Shown here in pieces: positions 12,775 to 24,019 of a stretch of DNA of 64,000 nt; position 1 is the first letter of the stretch, and each line of letters starts with the position of its first letter. Location of the stretch: NCBI GenBank assembly GCA_021234155.1, contig JAJEKV010000001.1, forward strand, positions 13,936,356 through 14,000,355, in the 5' to 3' direction. The DNA comes from Isoetes taiwanensis (lineage: Eukaryota; Streptophyta; Lycopodiopsida; Isoetales; Isoetaceae). The translations under genes were made by a program, and so were the position numbers. A model generated the notes under the pieces. It was not told the origin of the DNA. It saw only the letters and a program-made list of their open reading frames with translations, and searched no databases.

Positions 12775-13420
12775 GTTCTAAGTCCTCTGGTAGTTCTAGT
12801 GCACCGCACGCAGATTACGAGGAAAAGGACGCGGCATCAAAGATGCTAGAGGAAATTGAGAGGAGGTGCAGCGTCCATGGAGTCATGCATCTGCAGGTTG
12901 ATTGTGTCAAGCTGTAACCAAAGAATGAAAAGGGTGAAAAAACGCTGCAAGTAAGTCCCACCTCAGTGCATTGAAGAAGCCAAATGCTGCAATAGCACCT
13001 CATATATGCATTGTCGAACCATCCCAGTGCACAAATTCCCAAGCATTTGTAAAGGAGGAGGATGATAGCTACAAGTATTATGTACTGGGTGGGACACACA
13101 GATTTAAGACCAGAAGGCAATTATACAAAGAGACAAAGAAACACTGCTTCTCTCAGATTTTTGCTTTCATCTATGTTGGCCGTCACTGACACAGAAGCTA
13201 AGCTTCTGGCAATGAGTCTGCGACTTGCTCAGAGTATGAGAGCTTCACTACTTTTGCCTAGGACTGCTTGTATCAAGTGTACCAAGGAAACTGTATTTCG
13301 GCTTTATACTTTGTGCATTGCTGATATCCCCTACGGTTCTAGTTCCCCACAAAGCAGAGGGGATGACAAGCCCTTCACATATGGGGAGTTTGATTCTTTA
13401 ATTAATGTGATTTGTTAAAT
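12775..13420 (+). pseudogene. Unrecognised gene remnant with ParB/sulfiredoxin-like motif
   Basis: Directly after the LINE poly(A) tail a plus-strand frame reads SKSSGSSSAPHADYEEKDAA, then an Ile/Arg-rich helix (about 12782-12915). After a stop it resumes as PHICIVEPSQCTN and, at about 13075, YYVLGGTHRFKTRRQLYKE. In another frame at about 13180 it gives VTDTEAKLLAMSLRLAQSM. The pattern V-x-GG-x-HR-x(3)-R-x-L followed by a D-x-EA-x-LA helix resembles ParB/sulfiredoxin-fold domains, where GG-x-H/R contacts nucleotide. This is a motif impression, not a confirmed family. The breaks show it is not an intact gene. The LINE may have inserted into it, since the readable part starts right at the tail. 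Confidence 0.35.
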
Positions 13421-15180
13421 TGACCACCGCCTTTGTGGAGAATTGTTGTTTTCCATTCTAGTAACCAGGCGGAATGGTTCCGCAAACACTCAAAGAACAC
13501 CGCAAAGGCTGGTTATGAGCCCGCAATCTAGTAAGTTTGGGCATTGGTCGCCTATACACGTACAACAACTCGGACTAATCTATTTCGAGGCAACGCCAGA
13601 GCCCCGGCGGCACAGACCGAAAGTAATATAAGGAAGATATAGCCATGTTGATAACACCATAAACGATGGTGGGTGCCATGGAATTTATGAATTCACTGCG
13701 CTATCCCATGACCACGACCACGTCTAGAGAAGTGCTTAGATGACTTTATTTTTTTCGGGTCTCCTAGACATTTCGAAATCCTTTGCAATCTACATTAAAG
13801 AAAATACCGAGTGGAAAAAAGCACGAATACTGTGGCGAGTCATTAATGGCATGCCTGATTTGCTTTTAGGCTCAATGAAGGGACTTTTTAAGTTAGCTGA
13901 AAATGTGTTTTCGCCGTTTAAAATGGCTAGGCGCTTGAAGGTAAATTTTGTAGGTGCTTTGGAATATACTACGGCCCTTCATAGAGCACAATGCCTCTTA
14001 CTATCAGATATGTCTTTTTACTATCTTTGGGGCGATGTTGAATGGCAGCCATGGATCTGGAGCATATCCTGGATATGATACCAGATGGACGACTACCATC
14101 CTTTTGGAAAAAAAATGTCATGCCATTTCCTAAGTTGTCGATCAAAAATATGGTAGCAACAAAAATGCAAAAAAAGAAAAACTAAAATTGTCAATGGTTA
14201 GCATGAAGCCTATCCTAAGTTGCTACTTGCCAGAATCAATCCTTTGCCAACGCTGATAGCAATTAGAATGCCCGAATGAAACATCGGCCCACTGTTAGCA
14301 CCGCTTTGAAGGGCGTGGTTCAAAATGAATTAAAAAGAGCAACGAAAACAAAGAAAGAAGACATTTTTGAAGCCTCAAGCTCGTGCAACCTACCAAGTAT
14401 CCCGTGCTCTTGTTATCTAAAAAGTATGAAAACAAAGGAACAAGGGACCTTGCCGCATAAGAAACAAATGAAGCAAGCCCACGACCGGTGGATTCAAGCA
14501 AATCATGGCTTCACCAGCTTCACCAAATCATGGCCTGCAATGCAAGAATATAAAGAGCAACACAAATTGGCATAAACCTACTGATTCGCAAAGAAAGCAG
14601 TAGAATTGAATGACTCTGCCTCTCAATTGCAAAGAGCAACGATCTAATCATCAATTGGATTTGCAAAGCCCGTGAAACGTAAGATTTCAATCGAAAAACA
14701 AAGAAGCCCTAATCGTAAAATGATCGACAAAGAAATCATGCACAACCCTTTCTCGCTAGTTGCAGCACTCCTGCCATCTGCGCTCCCAAAATAGAAAGAG
14801 GCATGTCCTGTTATCCACACTTTACAAATACTTTTTTTTCCAAACATGCCAAAAAATCATCCAAAAGACATCAAAATAGCAACGTGACCACTAAACGCAA
14901 TTAAACTGCTCAAGCATGGCAAAATATATCATACAGTACGACACCAAAATCATAGTCCCAACCATTGCGAGAAGGCAACGTCCAACCATCGAACAAACAT
15001 AGAGAAACAATGTTTGGTTGTCCCTCACAAGCAACCACTTCTGGTTTTTGCAGAAGTAAGACCGACTCACGCAAGTTGAAATGAATTTGGATCTGTCTCA
15101 AATCGTTGAGACTTTGGCTTAGGGTTTCGTTTCCTAAAAAATACAAGGGAAAAATTAGGACAAGTCCAACGAAAGAAAGA
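13421..15180. other. Unrecognised region with two plus-strand ORFs
   Basis: Two plus-strand frames look protein-like but unfamiliar. The first, 13740-14078 (112 residues), contains EWKKARILWRVINGMPDLLL and FSPFKMARRLKVNFVGALEY. The second, 14276-14575 (99 residues), is rich in Lys, Cys and Gln (SCNLPSIPCSCYLKSM, then HKKQMKQAHDRWIQANHG). They could continue the remnant at 12775-13420 or belong to a larger mobile element. 14600-15180 shows nothing coding. Confidence 0.3.
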
Positions 15181-15185
15181 CCTAA

Positions 15186-15375
15186 CCTATGCGCGCATGG
15201 AGAGTAAATACAATCACAAGCAGAAAGAAAAAAAGGTCATGCCTATGCACGTATACCCCAAATTATGCGCCAGATAGCCAAGCCTATGTTCGAATAGCCA
15301 AGCCTATGCACGTGAAGCCAAGCTTATGCGAGTATAGCCAAGCCTATGCACGTATAACCAAGCGAATGGCTCCAC
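15186..15375. repeat. Palindromic-motif array, 20-base period
   Basis: Near-palindromes with the core CCTATGCRCGTATAG recur every 20 bases at about 15241, 15261, 15282, 15302, 15322 and 15342, with a degenerate unit at 15362 and an outlier at 15186-15200 (CCTATGCGCGCATGG). The best unit is AGCCTATGCACGTATAGCC, whose two halves pair with each other. Units differ mainly in the central bases. The length and dyad symmetry suggest protein-binding sites rather than a slippage microsatellite. Confidence 0.75.
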
Positions 15376-15849
15376 AGGCAATGTGCTAGCACAAACATGA
15401 CGATATGGTAAAAAAACAACCATTTTGCACTTCTAAGCTATGGAACAACCAATGTTTCCATACTAAACAAGAAAATATTCCTGACATAAACGCGCCAAAA
15501 CAGGACTCACGGCATAATTAAATACTTTTAAAACTAGCAACATTAGGTCATGTAGTTTAAGCTTTACTAAGAAAAAACAAAGAAAATGGAAAAAGATGCC
15601 GACATCTTCGAGGCTCTATGCGATTCTTATAGAGAAGGTAGATGACTTTCGTGGAGCGTAAGAGCCGGCGAGAGCAAAGGCACTTGGCGCCATGACGGTA
15701 TAAGCAAAATGATTCCGCTTTTATAGTATATGTAATGTCCATAGTTTTTTCATGTTTGTCTATGGAAATGGACGAGAAAGGTCACGAATACGTCAAGGTA
15801 ATTCTAACAAAATCAAGTATAGAGAGTGGTCACAACTTTATGTTGCCCA
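15376..15849. other. Spacer between the two palindromic arrays
   Basis: No coding region and no further clear copy of the palindromic motif. AT-rich, with a few short A runs. Confidence 0.45.
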
Positions 15850-16090
15850 TGCAAGAGCCTATACGCGCATAGGCTAAACATATTTATCCTATACGCATAT
15901 AGGATTGAGATGCTTGGCCTATGTGCATATAGGCTATCATAAGTCCTTTACGAGTATACATGGGTTATCTTCAAATTCTATAATGCATAGGCTATAATGT
16001 ATTTATTCTATAATGATAGGCACTAGATTTTATCATCGGGCCTCAGACGATATACACCGGTTATCTTTACCCTATATGCATATAGACAGA
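15850..16090. repeat. Palindromic-motif array, 30-base period
   Basis: Three strong units, AGCCTATACGCGCATAGGCT (15856-15875), ATCCTATACGCATATAGGAT (15886-15905) and GGCCTATGTGCATATAGGCT (15916-15935), start exactly 30 bases apart. Weaker units continue in the same phase at about 15946, 15976, 16006, 16036 and 16069. Each is an inverted repeat of about 20 bases. The core is the same as in the 20-base array, but it is spaced by an extra 10 bases, roughly one helix turn. Confidence 0.8.
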
Positions 16091-16454
16091 AATATCTCTT
16101 GCCTAGACACGTGCAGAAAGGACAATCAGCTTTGCTTTCCTAATTCATCTACTCTTTTACAGGGAATAAAAAAGTTGTAGGCCATGACGCTCCCGAAAAG
16201 CCAGCAGGTTTACGTCGTGGATGTTTTAGTACTCCTCCTCCCATGACCCCAAGTGTTGACAACTCAGATCGACTACCGTATTTTGATTCTCCATCCCTGT
16301 TAAGAAGTTTACAAAATGTGGATGCTATTTTTTCCTTTCGCATACCCTCTCCGCAAAAACATCAACTAGTGTCTCAACCGATCTTTGACACTCCATCTCC
16401 CTCTCTGGAGGTGTCTCCATCCCCAATACTGCCAACTCTAGGGCCCTAGCAACA
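16091..16454. other. Flank or left LTR region of the copia fossil
   Basis: A plus-strand frame at 16243-16449 is rich in Pro and Ser and has no recognisable domain. If the copia element has a left LTR it should lie here, but I could not match this stretch to sequence beyond the primer site at 20813, so the left boundary is open. Confidence 0.35.
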
Positions 16455-18879
16455 TTCCGGGCCTCCCCTCAATTTTGTAAATTTAGTCTCCGGTGGCTTT
16501 GGTGAACACATCAGCTACCTGGTCATTTGTATCAACATATGTCATATGTATGAGTTTTTTCTCAGCTAAGTCTCGTATAAAATGCATGTTTAGCTCAATG
16601 AGCTTGGTTCTATCATGATATACCAGATTCTTAACTATTGATATACAACTCCTACCGCCACCCGCATTGTCAGAGGTTCTTGTTGAGTACATCCTAATTC
16701 ATTCAAGAACCTTCAACAACCACACTAATTTTTTGGCAACTAGAGAGGATGCAAAGATATTCACCACCAGCTCATTGCTACTGCTGCTTGCTTTTGCATC
16801 TCCGTGTTATCACACCTCCTCCTAAGAATACCATGATAGCCGTCGATCTTCTAGTGTGCGATCTCCCCAACTGCATCACTATAACACATCAGAAGTTAGA
16901 TTTTTGAGTCAAAGCAAATACCATGAGTTTGAGTCCCCTTTAGATATTTAAGAACTCGCTTAGCTGCTTCCCAATGTTCTTTGGTAGCATCATGATTTCT
17001 CTGCTTAAAATGTTGGATCTGCATAGGCTATGTCGTAGAGTAATCGCTTGCCAAAAACAATAGACAACCAACCGTAGGTCCCAGAAGGTACATTTTGCAT
17101 TTCAAGAACCTCATCATTAGTAACATCATGTACTTCAATACCTATGTCCAAGTATTATAGGAATCTTTGATGGTCTCGCTTCCTTAGCTTGAACCTTTTC
17201 AAAGATATTTTCTACATGTGTACTTTGATGTAACTTTATCCATTTCAACTCTCTGCTTCTCGACAACCCTCAATCCCAAGAAACTTTTGAGCTCACCTAG
17301 GTCCTGACATTTGGAACCCGGATTTTAAAATACCTTTGCATATGTTCAGAATTTTCAAAGAGCATGCAACCATAATACAATCATCTACATAGAGAGCAAT
17401 AGTGCAATATTCTCCATTTTGCTCAAACCTATAAAGATTCCCATCATTTTGCAATTTTTCAAATCTCTGTTCTTGCAAGAAATAATTTATACATAAATAC
17501 CATTCTCTTGGAGACTGTTTTAGCCCATATACAGCCATTTACAACCATTTACTTCCAATTATGTTCTGCTTACCATCAGACTTAACTAGCTCATATGTTT
17601 TGGTCTCTACAAAAGATTTAAGCTCATCATTCATGGCAGCTATCCACTTATCCTTGTCATTACTTTGTTGAACTTCTTCAAAACTTTGAGGAATAATTTC
17701 ATCCTCTAAAATAGCCATAATTTGTTCATGCTCAAAAGTGATACCTCTTCTACTTCTCCCTAATTCATTTCTACCATACAATTTCCCTTCTTCTAGCTTT
17801 GCTTCCTCTACTAATCTTTCTGCCTGAGTCTTCCTTTTTTCTTCTCCATATGATGATCAGCTAATCCTTGAACTTCTTGTTCTTGTTCCTCAGCTGGTAT
17901 CTTTGTCATCTCCGAACCTCCGCCACCAAGTTGAGTTTAGATTTTCTTCTTCATTATCATCTGCATCATCTATTTCAAACTTAGGTTGCACCTCTGCTTT
18001 TGTTATAGCAGTTTTGACTCCCTTTTTATACCTGTCCTTGTATAGTATGCACTCATTGAATAAAACATCCCTGCTGATTATGACAAATTTAGTTTCAGGG
18101 ACATGTACTCTATATCCTTTGGATTCCTCATCATATCCTACAAGAAATCCTACTTCACCTTGTTATCTAGCTTCTTAACTCAGCTGGTACATGAGTATAT
18201 ACCAAGCAACCAAATGCTTTTAGTTTTTCATAGTTTATTTTTTTATTCGGACTCCATAGAGCATCTGGAATATTACCCTTTAGACTAGCTGATGGCAACA
18301 TATTTGTATTAGAACCGCAGTTGTTTGCAATGCTTCTTCCCAAAGTTTATTAGGCACACCACTTCCCTTTATCATAGCTCGAACTGCATCCATTATAGTT
18401 CTATTCTTTCTCTCAGAGAATATCTGCAGGTTAATTGCCTTTTAATTCCATGGGCTATACAAAATTGTTTGAATTGCTTAGCAAGATATTCACCTCCTCT
18501 ATCAGACCTAATACATTTCGCCTTTGAGACCGGTTTCTCTCCATCTCTCGCCACATATTGTTTGAATGCACTCAATGCTTGAGATTTTTTGCTAAACAAA
18601 GATGTCTTGCACTTCCTCGCTATAGTCATCTCAGAATGTTATAAAGTACCTTTTATTGGTTCTACTTTTGCACATTTAAAGGACCACATAAGTCAATGCA
18701 CTAACTCTAGAACTTGCCGAAGCCTAGACTTACTTTTAGGAAATGGCAGCCGCTTAATTTTCCTAAGGCATATCCTTCACAAATGAACTCATTTGTCTTG
18801 TTGTCATGATAAATTATGTGGCCTTTGCTTCAATAGAGATTTCAAATTTCCTCAGAATTTGTATATGCCGCCTTTCCGC

Positions 18880-19370
18880 GCTATAGATCAACATCGAATT
18901 GAAACAGTCAGCCGGGGTTGAATGGCGGCACGGATCCCCTGTGGAGGAAAGGATATGTCGCTGTTGTGAGATGCACGTGATAGAGGATGAGCACCATGCC
19001 CTCCAAATGATGCCCAAAGATATGCCCATGTCCGAAAGCAAAGGCACACCGATCTTAGATGTTTCACACACCGCTACATCGCTACTTGCATCACCTATGG
19101 TAGCGCCGGCCGGGAGCTTACATCCCGCAGATTTCGGCCGCCGACCTTGCTCTCTCCTCGGGGCATGGTATTTGAGAGCCTACTGCTAGGGTTTTTCCTC
19201 CCAAGTGGGGGTTTTTCATCCCGTAGAAGGGTTCTACTGCATGCTTACATTGTTTGTTTTGTGTTGGGGTTTTTGGCTTTTTGCCGTTTTCCTCGTGATG
19301 TACCGGGCTCATAGGCCTCCGCCTCCGTGGACGCTAAAATAAACTTCCTTCCTTCCTTCCTTCCTTCCTT
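18880..19370 (+). mobile_element. LINE 3' end inserted in the copia fossil
   Basis: The plus-strand frame at 18899-19189 begins GVEWRHGSPVEERICRCCEM and continues with IEDEHHALQMM, the arginine-rich plus Cys-Cys/His zinc-finger end typical of LINE polyproteins. After the coding part comes a 3' untranslated stretch, then a (CCTT)n tail at 19345-19370. The orientation is opposite to the copia element, whose frames stop on one side and resume on the other. It is a 5'-truncated insertion of about 490 bases. Target-site duplications were not resolved. Confidence 0.7.
19345..19370. repeat. (CCTT)n microsatellite, LINE tail
   Basis: About six and a half CTTC units directly after the LINE 3' untranslated region. 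I read it as the retrotransposon tail. Confidence 0.85.
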
Positions 19371-20801
19371 GTGTATTGCATTTATACTATAATGCATCAC
19401 ATTATCCATTTCAAACAAATTTCCAACCCTTTTAGCAAAAAACTTTAGTTCATTTTTCATGTACACATTACATTTGTCTCCATCAAAGACTACTCGATAA
19501 CCCAAATCACATAACCGACCGATGTAGATTAAATTTTTTATTATTGCTGGCACACACAGAACGTCTTCTATATTCATAACATTTCCCTTGAGATCTTCTA
19601 GCTGTAATAGACCTCTTTTTTTAACCTCTTGAAGAGCTCCATTCCCTACTTGAATTTTTCTGTAACTTGTAGTTGATATATTTTTCAAAAACTCAGTGGA
19701 CTACACTACTGATCTTTCAGCTCCACTATCAACTATCAAATGATCAGATCTATTAATAGCAATACTTTCATTTACAACAGCAAATTCAGTATTTACCTCA
19801 TCTTCATCTTCCTCCTCAAAGAATCGCTTTTTGAAGTATTTTCCCCGTCCTAAGATATGCTTTTTCATACCCTCGACCTCTCCCTCTTCCAAATCTGCCT
19901 CTACTTGACTCTCCTCTTCCCCTTGATTTACCAAAGTTCTTAGATGTTGGAAACTTTGATGCTACATGCCCCCTCCCTCCACATGTATAGCAATTAAACT
20001 CCCTCTTAAGCTTAGGACACTCATTTTTATAATGCCATGACAGTTATAGCACACTACTTTTTCCTTCTTTTTGACAACCAAAACTTCTGGAGTTTCCTCA
20101 TCCTGACTTTGCCTTAAGATCTTTCTTTGTTCCCATTCAGTTTTTAAGGTGGTTTCAGCTTTCTTCCCTAGATTTACATGAGTTTCTTATAAATAAAGCT
20201 AAGGTCCATTATCACCTATAGCTCTAGATATTTGCAAGACCCGCTTCTTTCCTCAAATTACAACTCCAGCACCATCCAGATCAATAATTTAGTTATCAAA
20301 TTTACTAAAGAATTCTCCCACATCTTCATCCTCTCTTAATTTCAAACCCCTTAATTCATTTTCAAGCAAGTCTATTTGTGAGGAAGTTTTTTCCTCATAA
20401 TGTTTCAATAGAAACTTCCACATTTCTCTAGATCCAATAGATCTAAGCTTAAGACGAATAGAGGGACTTACCTTGCATGATATAATCCCTTGAGCTTCTT
20501 TTGGCCTTAACTTGTATAGATTTTCCTCCACTAGAGCCACCGACTCCTCCTCCCCGATACACCCACACTACCTGGCAGTAGATGCGGCCAAAGCATTCGC
20601 TTGAAGACCCTCGCCGAAGTCCGGACCGGTCGAATCCTCAGCCTCCAAAGACCGATGCCCCATTTGATCTACCAGATCCTAGAGATCTTCCACCTCTAGT
20701 ACATATTTAATGGCGCCCTTCCAAACCTGGAACCCTGGACCGCCCTTGTACACATCAATGGTATTCAGCAAACTTGCAGCAAATCTACTAGACATATTAT
20801 A

Positions 20802-20813
20802 GCTCTGATACCA
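20802..20813 (-). other. Copia primer binding site (initiator tRNA-Met)
   Basis: The minus strand reads TGGTATCAGAGC, the standard plant complement to the 3' end of initiator methionine tRNA. It places the 5' LTR to its right and the copia internal region to its left. Confidence 0.9.
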
Positions 20814-21334
20814 CAGAAGAGTATTTAGTAAGAAAAACTTGATCAATCACTTCCCAACAATGTCTAGTAAGATTTTCTAGTCTTAAATCAAACTTGCATA
20901 TAGCATAAGTGTCACTATATTTTCACAATCTTCAACAACATGAACTAATAGAAAAGCCACAATTTGGTCACTAATTTTCTATAGTTCAATCATATCATGT
21001 CCTCATGATAATAAGATGTTTTTAGAACATAAAAACCTTTGAAACAATTCAAATTCACTGTAGCAAAACTACTGTAGTTCAGGTATTGACCCAAACACTG
21101 TAGCTAGTGTTGACCGGCTCATCTTCTTCACCTCTTAATCAACCTGTAATGCATTCGTCCCTATTTGTTAAACAAATTCGTCTATATATCTTGAGACGGC
21201 CGGCGGTTTCGTGACAGATAAGATTTCTACTTTGAGCTTTTCATATTTTTCATTTATCCCACGTACGTTAAGCCATCTCCACTTATTCGAACCATTGTCA
21301 ACCTTTTAATAATATTTCATTCAATATCCAATGC

Positions 21335-23300
21335 TTGTGTAACCACCCATCCAAACATAGTCATGAATATACTTTAAATCCTTACACCCTTGCTCAACAA
21401 CTTATAGCTTTGCCTTCGAATATAGATCCTCACATGATTTATATGATGATAATCCTTCAAAAACAGAATGGTTGCTTTTCGTACTACGTGGAGAACTACA
21501 AGACTGTTTGTCAACTGGCCTTTAAAAAGGCGCATGTCAAGGATACAAAAACGCTTAGACAGAAATCCTTGTATTGATATTATCCAAAGAAGGAGGTCGG
21601 AATGCACTGTCCTTTAGCAAAGGCTTGGCTGGTAGACTTCTTTGATTCTAACTATGAAAAGCTGCCAAATAATCTCATTTAACAGATAGCATTGTAAAAA
21701 AGGAAGTTTATGCCATGTACAGAGATTTATTCTCATCTTCCTCACAGAAATACATTTCCTACTCATATTTCTTGTATATGTCTATAGTAGTGGATGGAAT
21801 GGATTAGAAGAAAACGTCCCTTCCACATTTTGTTAATGTTCCTAAAGACTTATCTGAAGCTGACTTTCTGAAAATACATTTGGTTGGTGCAATGGTATTC
21901 AATGGATGCGTAGATTGGCGAGTCTTCTCGATGTTTCTGAACATATACGGTGATCCTAATCTTACACTTATGATTATTAACAAGGTTCTCCTGTCAAAAG
22001 AGAAATTGCCTTCTGTTCTTTATGTACAGTTGGACAACACGACTAGAGAGAACAAAAATCAGGTACTATTTGCTTACTGTGCAATGCTGGTTGACTTAGG
22101 TGTCTTCAGAAAAATTAAGGTTGGCTTTCTTCTCGTTGGTCACATGCATGACCAGATTGATCAAATGTTTAGTCGGTTTTCTGCGAGATTAAGGAAACAA
22201 ATGCACATTTTATGTATTCTTTATCTGCTGTGATTGAACAAGCTTACATTCCGAAGCCTACGGTTGACGTGCTGAAGGAAACTCTTGATTTTCGGGAATT
22301 TGTATTTTAAAAGCAGTCTGGTAGGGGATCAACCATTAATTAGTTGAACAACTTGACGTTCCAGCATCATGTAAAATTTTTTCAGAGTGAAGGAAGTGTT
22401 CTTTGTTTCTTCTAAAGAGTGGCTCGCTAAAGAAGCTTTGCATTATTTGAAGTACATCCCCGAAGTTTGTCAAATGACACGTGCTCTTCAGCAACCATTA
22501 AGAAGCTCTATAGACTTTACTGATAAGAACAAGACCAAAAATCCCATGGTCTCCTTAAAACACATGGAGAAGAACATAAGATTGGCGTTCAAGTACCTTA
22601 AGGAAGAAGATAAGTCTTGGTGGGAAATGTTCTTTGTAGACATGGCTGATGTAACTAAATCCTTGAACAACACTATATTAGAAGTTCCCTTCCGATGGCC
22701 TGAAAGACAAAGACAAAGTTCTATCAATCAGAAGACAACAGATCAAGAGTCCACGTTCAACACGATAACGAGAAAGAAGTAGAGAATCGTGAAATGTATC
22801 TTGGGGCTAGATGTGCGAAAAAGAAAGAATCGCTGAAAAGCTTGCAGATCTTATCAAAGGCATGTTGATTGCAAGGCCTTAAGAATAGGCCTTTCTTGAT
22901 TGCAAGGGTTAGGGACATCGTTTTAAAAGATAATCCCGTGAACGTTCATTGGTATGCTACCGTAGTAGATAACCCTTACATTAGTTGATATGATCCATCC
23001 CTGTTAAGAAGGGAAAGAAGACAATGAATAAGAATCACATGAACAATATTACCTCGAAATGAAACTTAGCACCGGGCGTATGACTTTACTTTTAGGGTCA
23101 ATAATAAGCTACGCCGAAAACAATGGACTTGTTGAAGTCTATATGCGAGGAAAGCTCGATGAGGACAATGCTAAAGATGATGTCTTGCTGAAGATTATAG
23201 TTCTTCGAACTCCTCAACCGATAATGAAGATTCCGACACAAGCACAAATGACGAAGGCATTGATGAGTATGATGATACCCCGCATCCAAAGGTTTTGATG
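21335..23300 (+). mobile_element. Transposase-like remnant (DUF7869-type domain)
   Basis: Plus-strand pieces, in order, match a large uncharacterised mobile-element protein class that I remember under the label DUF7869. A region at 21400-21575 has SYYVENYKTVCQLAF. A block near 21795-21880 reads like DGM-D-x-K-x-LPHFV but is frame-broken. The best block (21880-22233) has LPSVLYVQLDNTTRENKNQ, then FAYCAMLVDLGVF, KVGFLLVGHMHDQIDQ and FSRFSARLRKQ. A C-terminal segment is at 22387-22782, and a tail with HWY and a YDPSLLRR-like stretch lies at 22940-23010. The conserved Asp residues (DGMDQ, QLDN, H-x-IDQ) would fit an RNase-H-fold D-D-D/E transposase; that is inference. At least four frame breaks make it non-functional. 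It begins just right of the copia fossil. Terminal inverted repeats were not found. Confidence 0.6.
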
Positions 23301-23379
23301 GCCGTAAATTTCTTCACAGAGTGTTTCATCCTTAAAGGCATCATTTTGTTCTCTCGCTGTAATTTTGTAAAGCCAAAAT

Positions 23380-23445
23380 GCTATGCGCGTATAGTCCCTC
23401 AACAAGGGCATCTTTTGTAAAGTAGCTTCGCTATGCACGTTATGG
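23380..23445. repeat. Two palindromic motifs matching the 15-16 kb arrays
   Basis: GCTATGCGCGTATAG (from 23380) and GCTATGCACGTTATGGG (from 23430) carry the same core as the arrays at 15186-16090. Each follows a TTTTGTAAAG stretch, so the pair is also a 50-base direct repeat. They lie about 80 bases beyond the last readable part of the transposase-like remnant. Confidence 0.65.
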
Positions 23446-24015
23446 GCTCAATACCATTTTTAAAACTCTTCTTTTTCTCTCTACCACTGTTTTTTGCTTT
23501 TTTTCTAGGTTTCAATTATTGAATAATTCGTTGTTCTTTTGTTTTCGGCCTTTTTGACATTTTGCATAATTTTTTCAAAATTTTCCATTATTTTTAAGGC
23601 TGAAAATGGCAACTCCATTTTAAGTTCCGGCCTTTTTTACGTATCTTGACCCTAAGATTGCATTTCGAAGTTGAAATTTAGACCACTTTTTCCTTCGAGC
23701 ACCCAAAAATAGCATGAATTTAGCTTTAAAATGACTTTTTTGCCGATTAGTGCAACTCAAGCAGATCATTACTGCAATTTTGCTCACCTTGTTACGTGAG
23801 AAGAGTTGAATGAAGTTGCTCTGAGGCACATAAAAGAACAAGAAGGTGGGGGAGGGGGGTGAGTAAATATGTAGCAAAATAATAGGCGGTTCCAGGGGAT
23901 TTGATATGGATGAAAAATAACAATTCCTGAAACCATAGACTATATATATCCCTAAAACAATTGAATAGGTTGTTATAAAAAAAAAAGAATAGATTCGAGA
24001 TAAAAAATAATCATA
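23446..24015. other. AT-rich intergenic stretch
   Basis: T-rich and A-rich sequence with no gene. A G-rich run (GGTGGGGGAGGGGGGTGAG) lies near 23845-23863. Confidence 0.5.
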
Positions 24016-24019
24016 TTAG

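Larger units (their letters stand above)
16455..21150 (-). mobile_element. Ty1/copia LTR retrotransposon fossil
   Basis: Read on the minus strand from right to left: a primer binding site (20802-20813), a gag of the UBN2 type (around 20289-20540, with LRSIGSREMWKFLLKHYEEK), a zinc-knuckle region near 19950-20050, an aspartic protease with the DSGA motif (about 19710), a GAG-pre-integrase segment (19380-19690), integrase (about 17900-18800), reverse transcriptase (about 17000-17800, with AVYGLKQSPREW and ALYVDDC) and RNase H at the end (16483-16900, with ADVFTKA). The order PR-IN-RT-RH defines copia. A purine tract on the minus strand at 16461-16470 marks the 3' side. Right and left LTR limits are not resolved. 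The element is clearly broken, by many changes, and carries an inserted LINE end at 18880-19370. It looks old. Confidence 0.85.

Noticed and set aside
15186-16090. CRISPR-like regular spacing of repeats
   Set aside because: Units touch or are separated by similar, not unique, spacers; the host is a plant; no cas genes. It is a palindromic tandem array.
16291-23011. A 17-base exact match (CCATCCCTGTTAAGAAG) at 16291 and 22995
   Set aside because: It would fit the split-transposon idea, but one 17-base match is within chance for 64 kb and flanks do not align.
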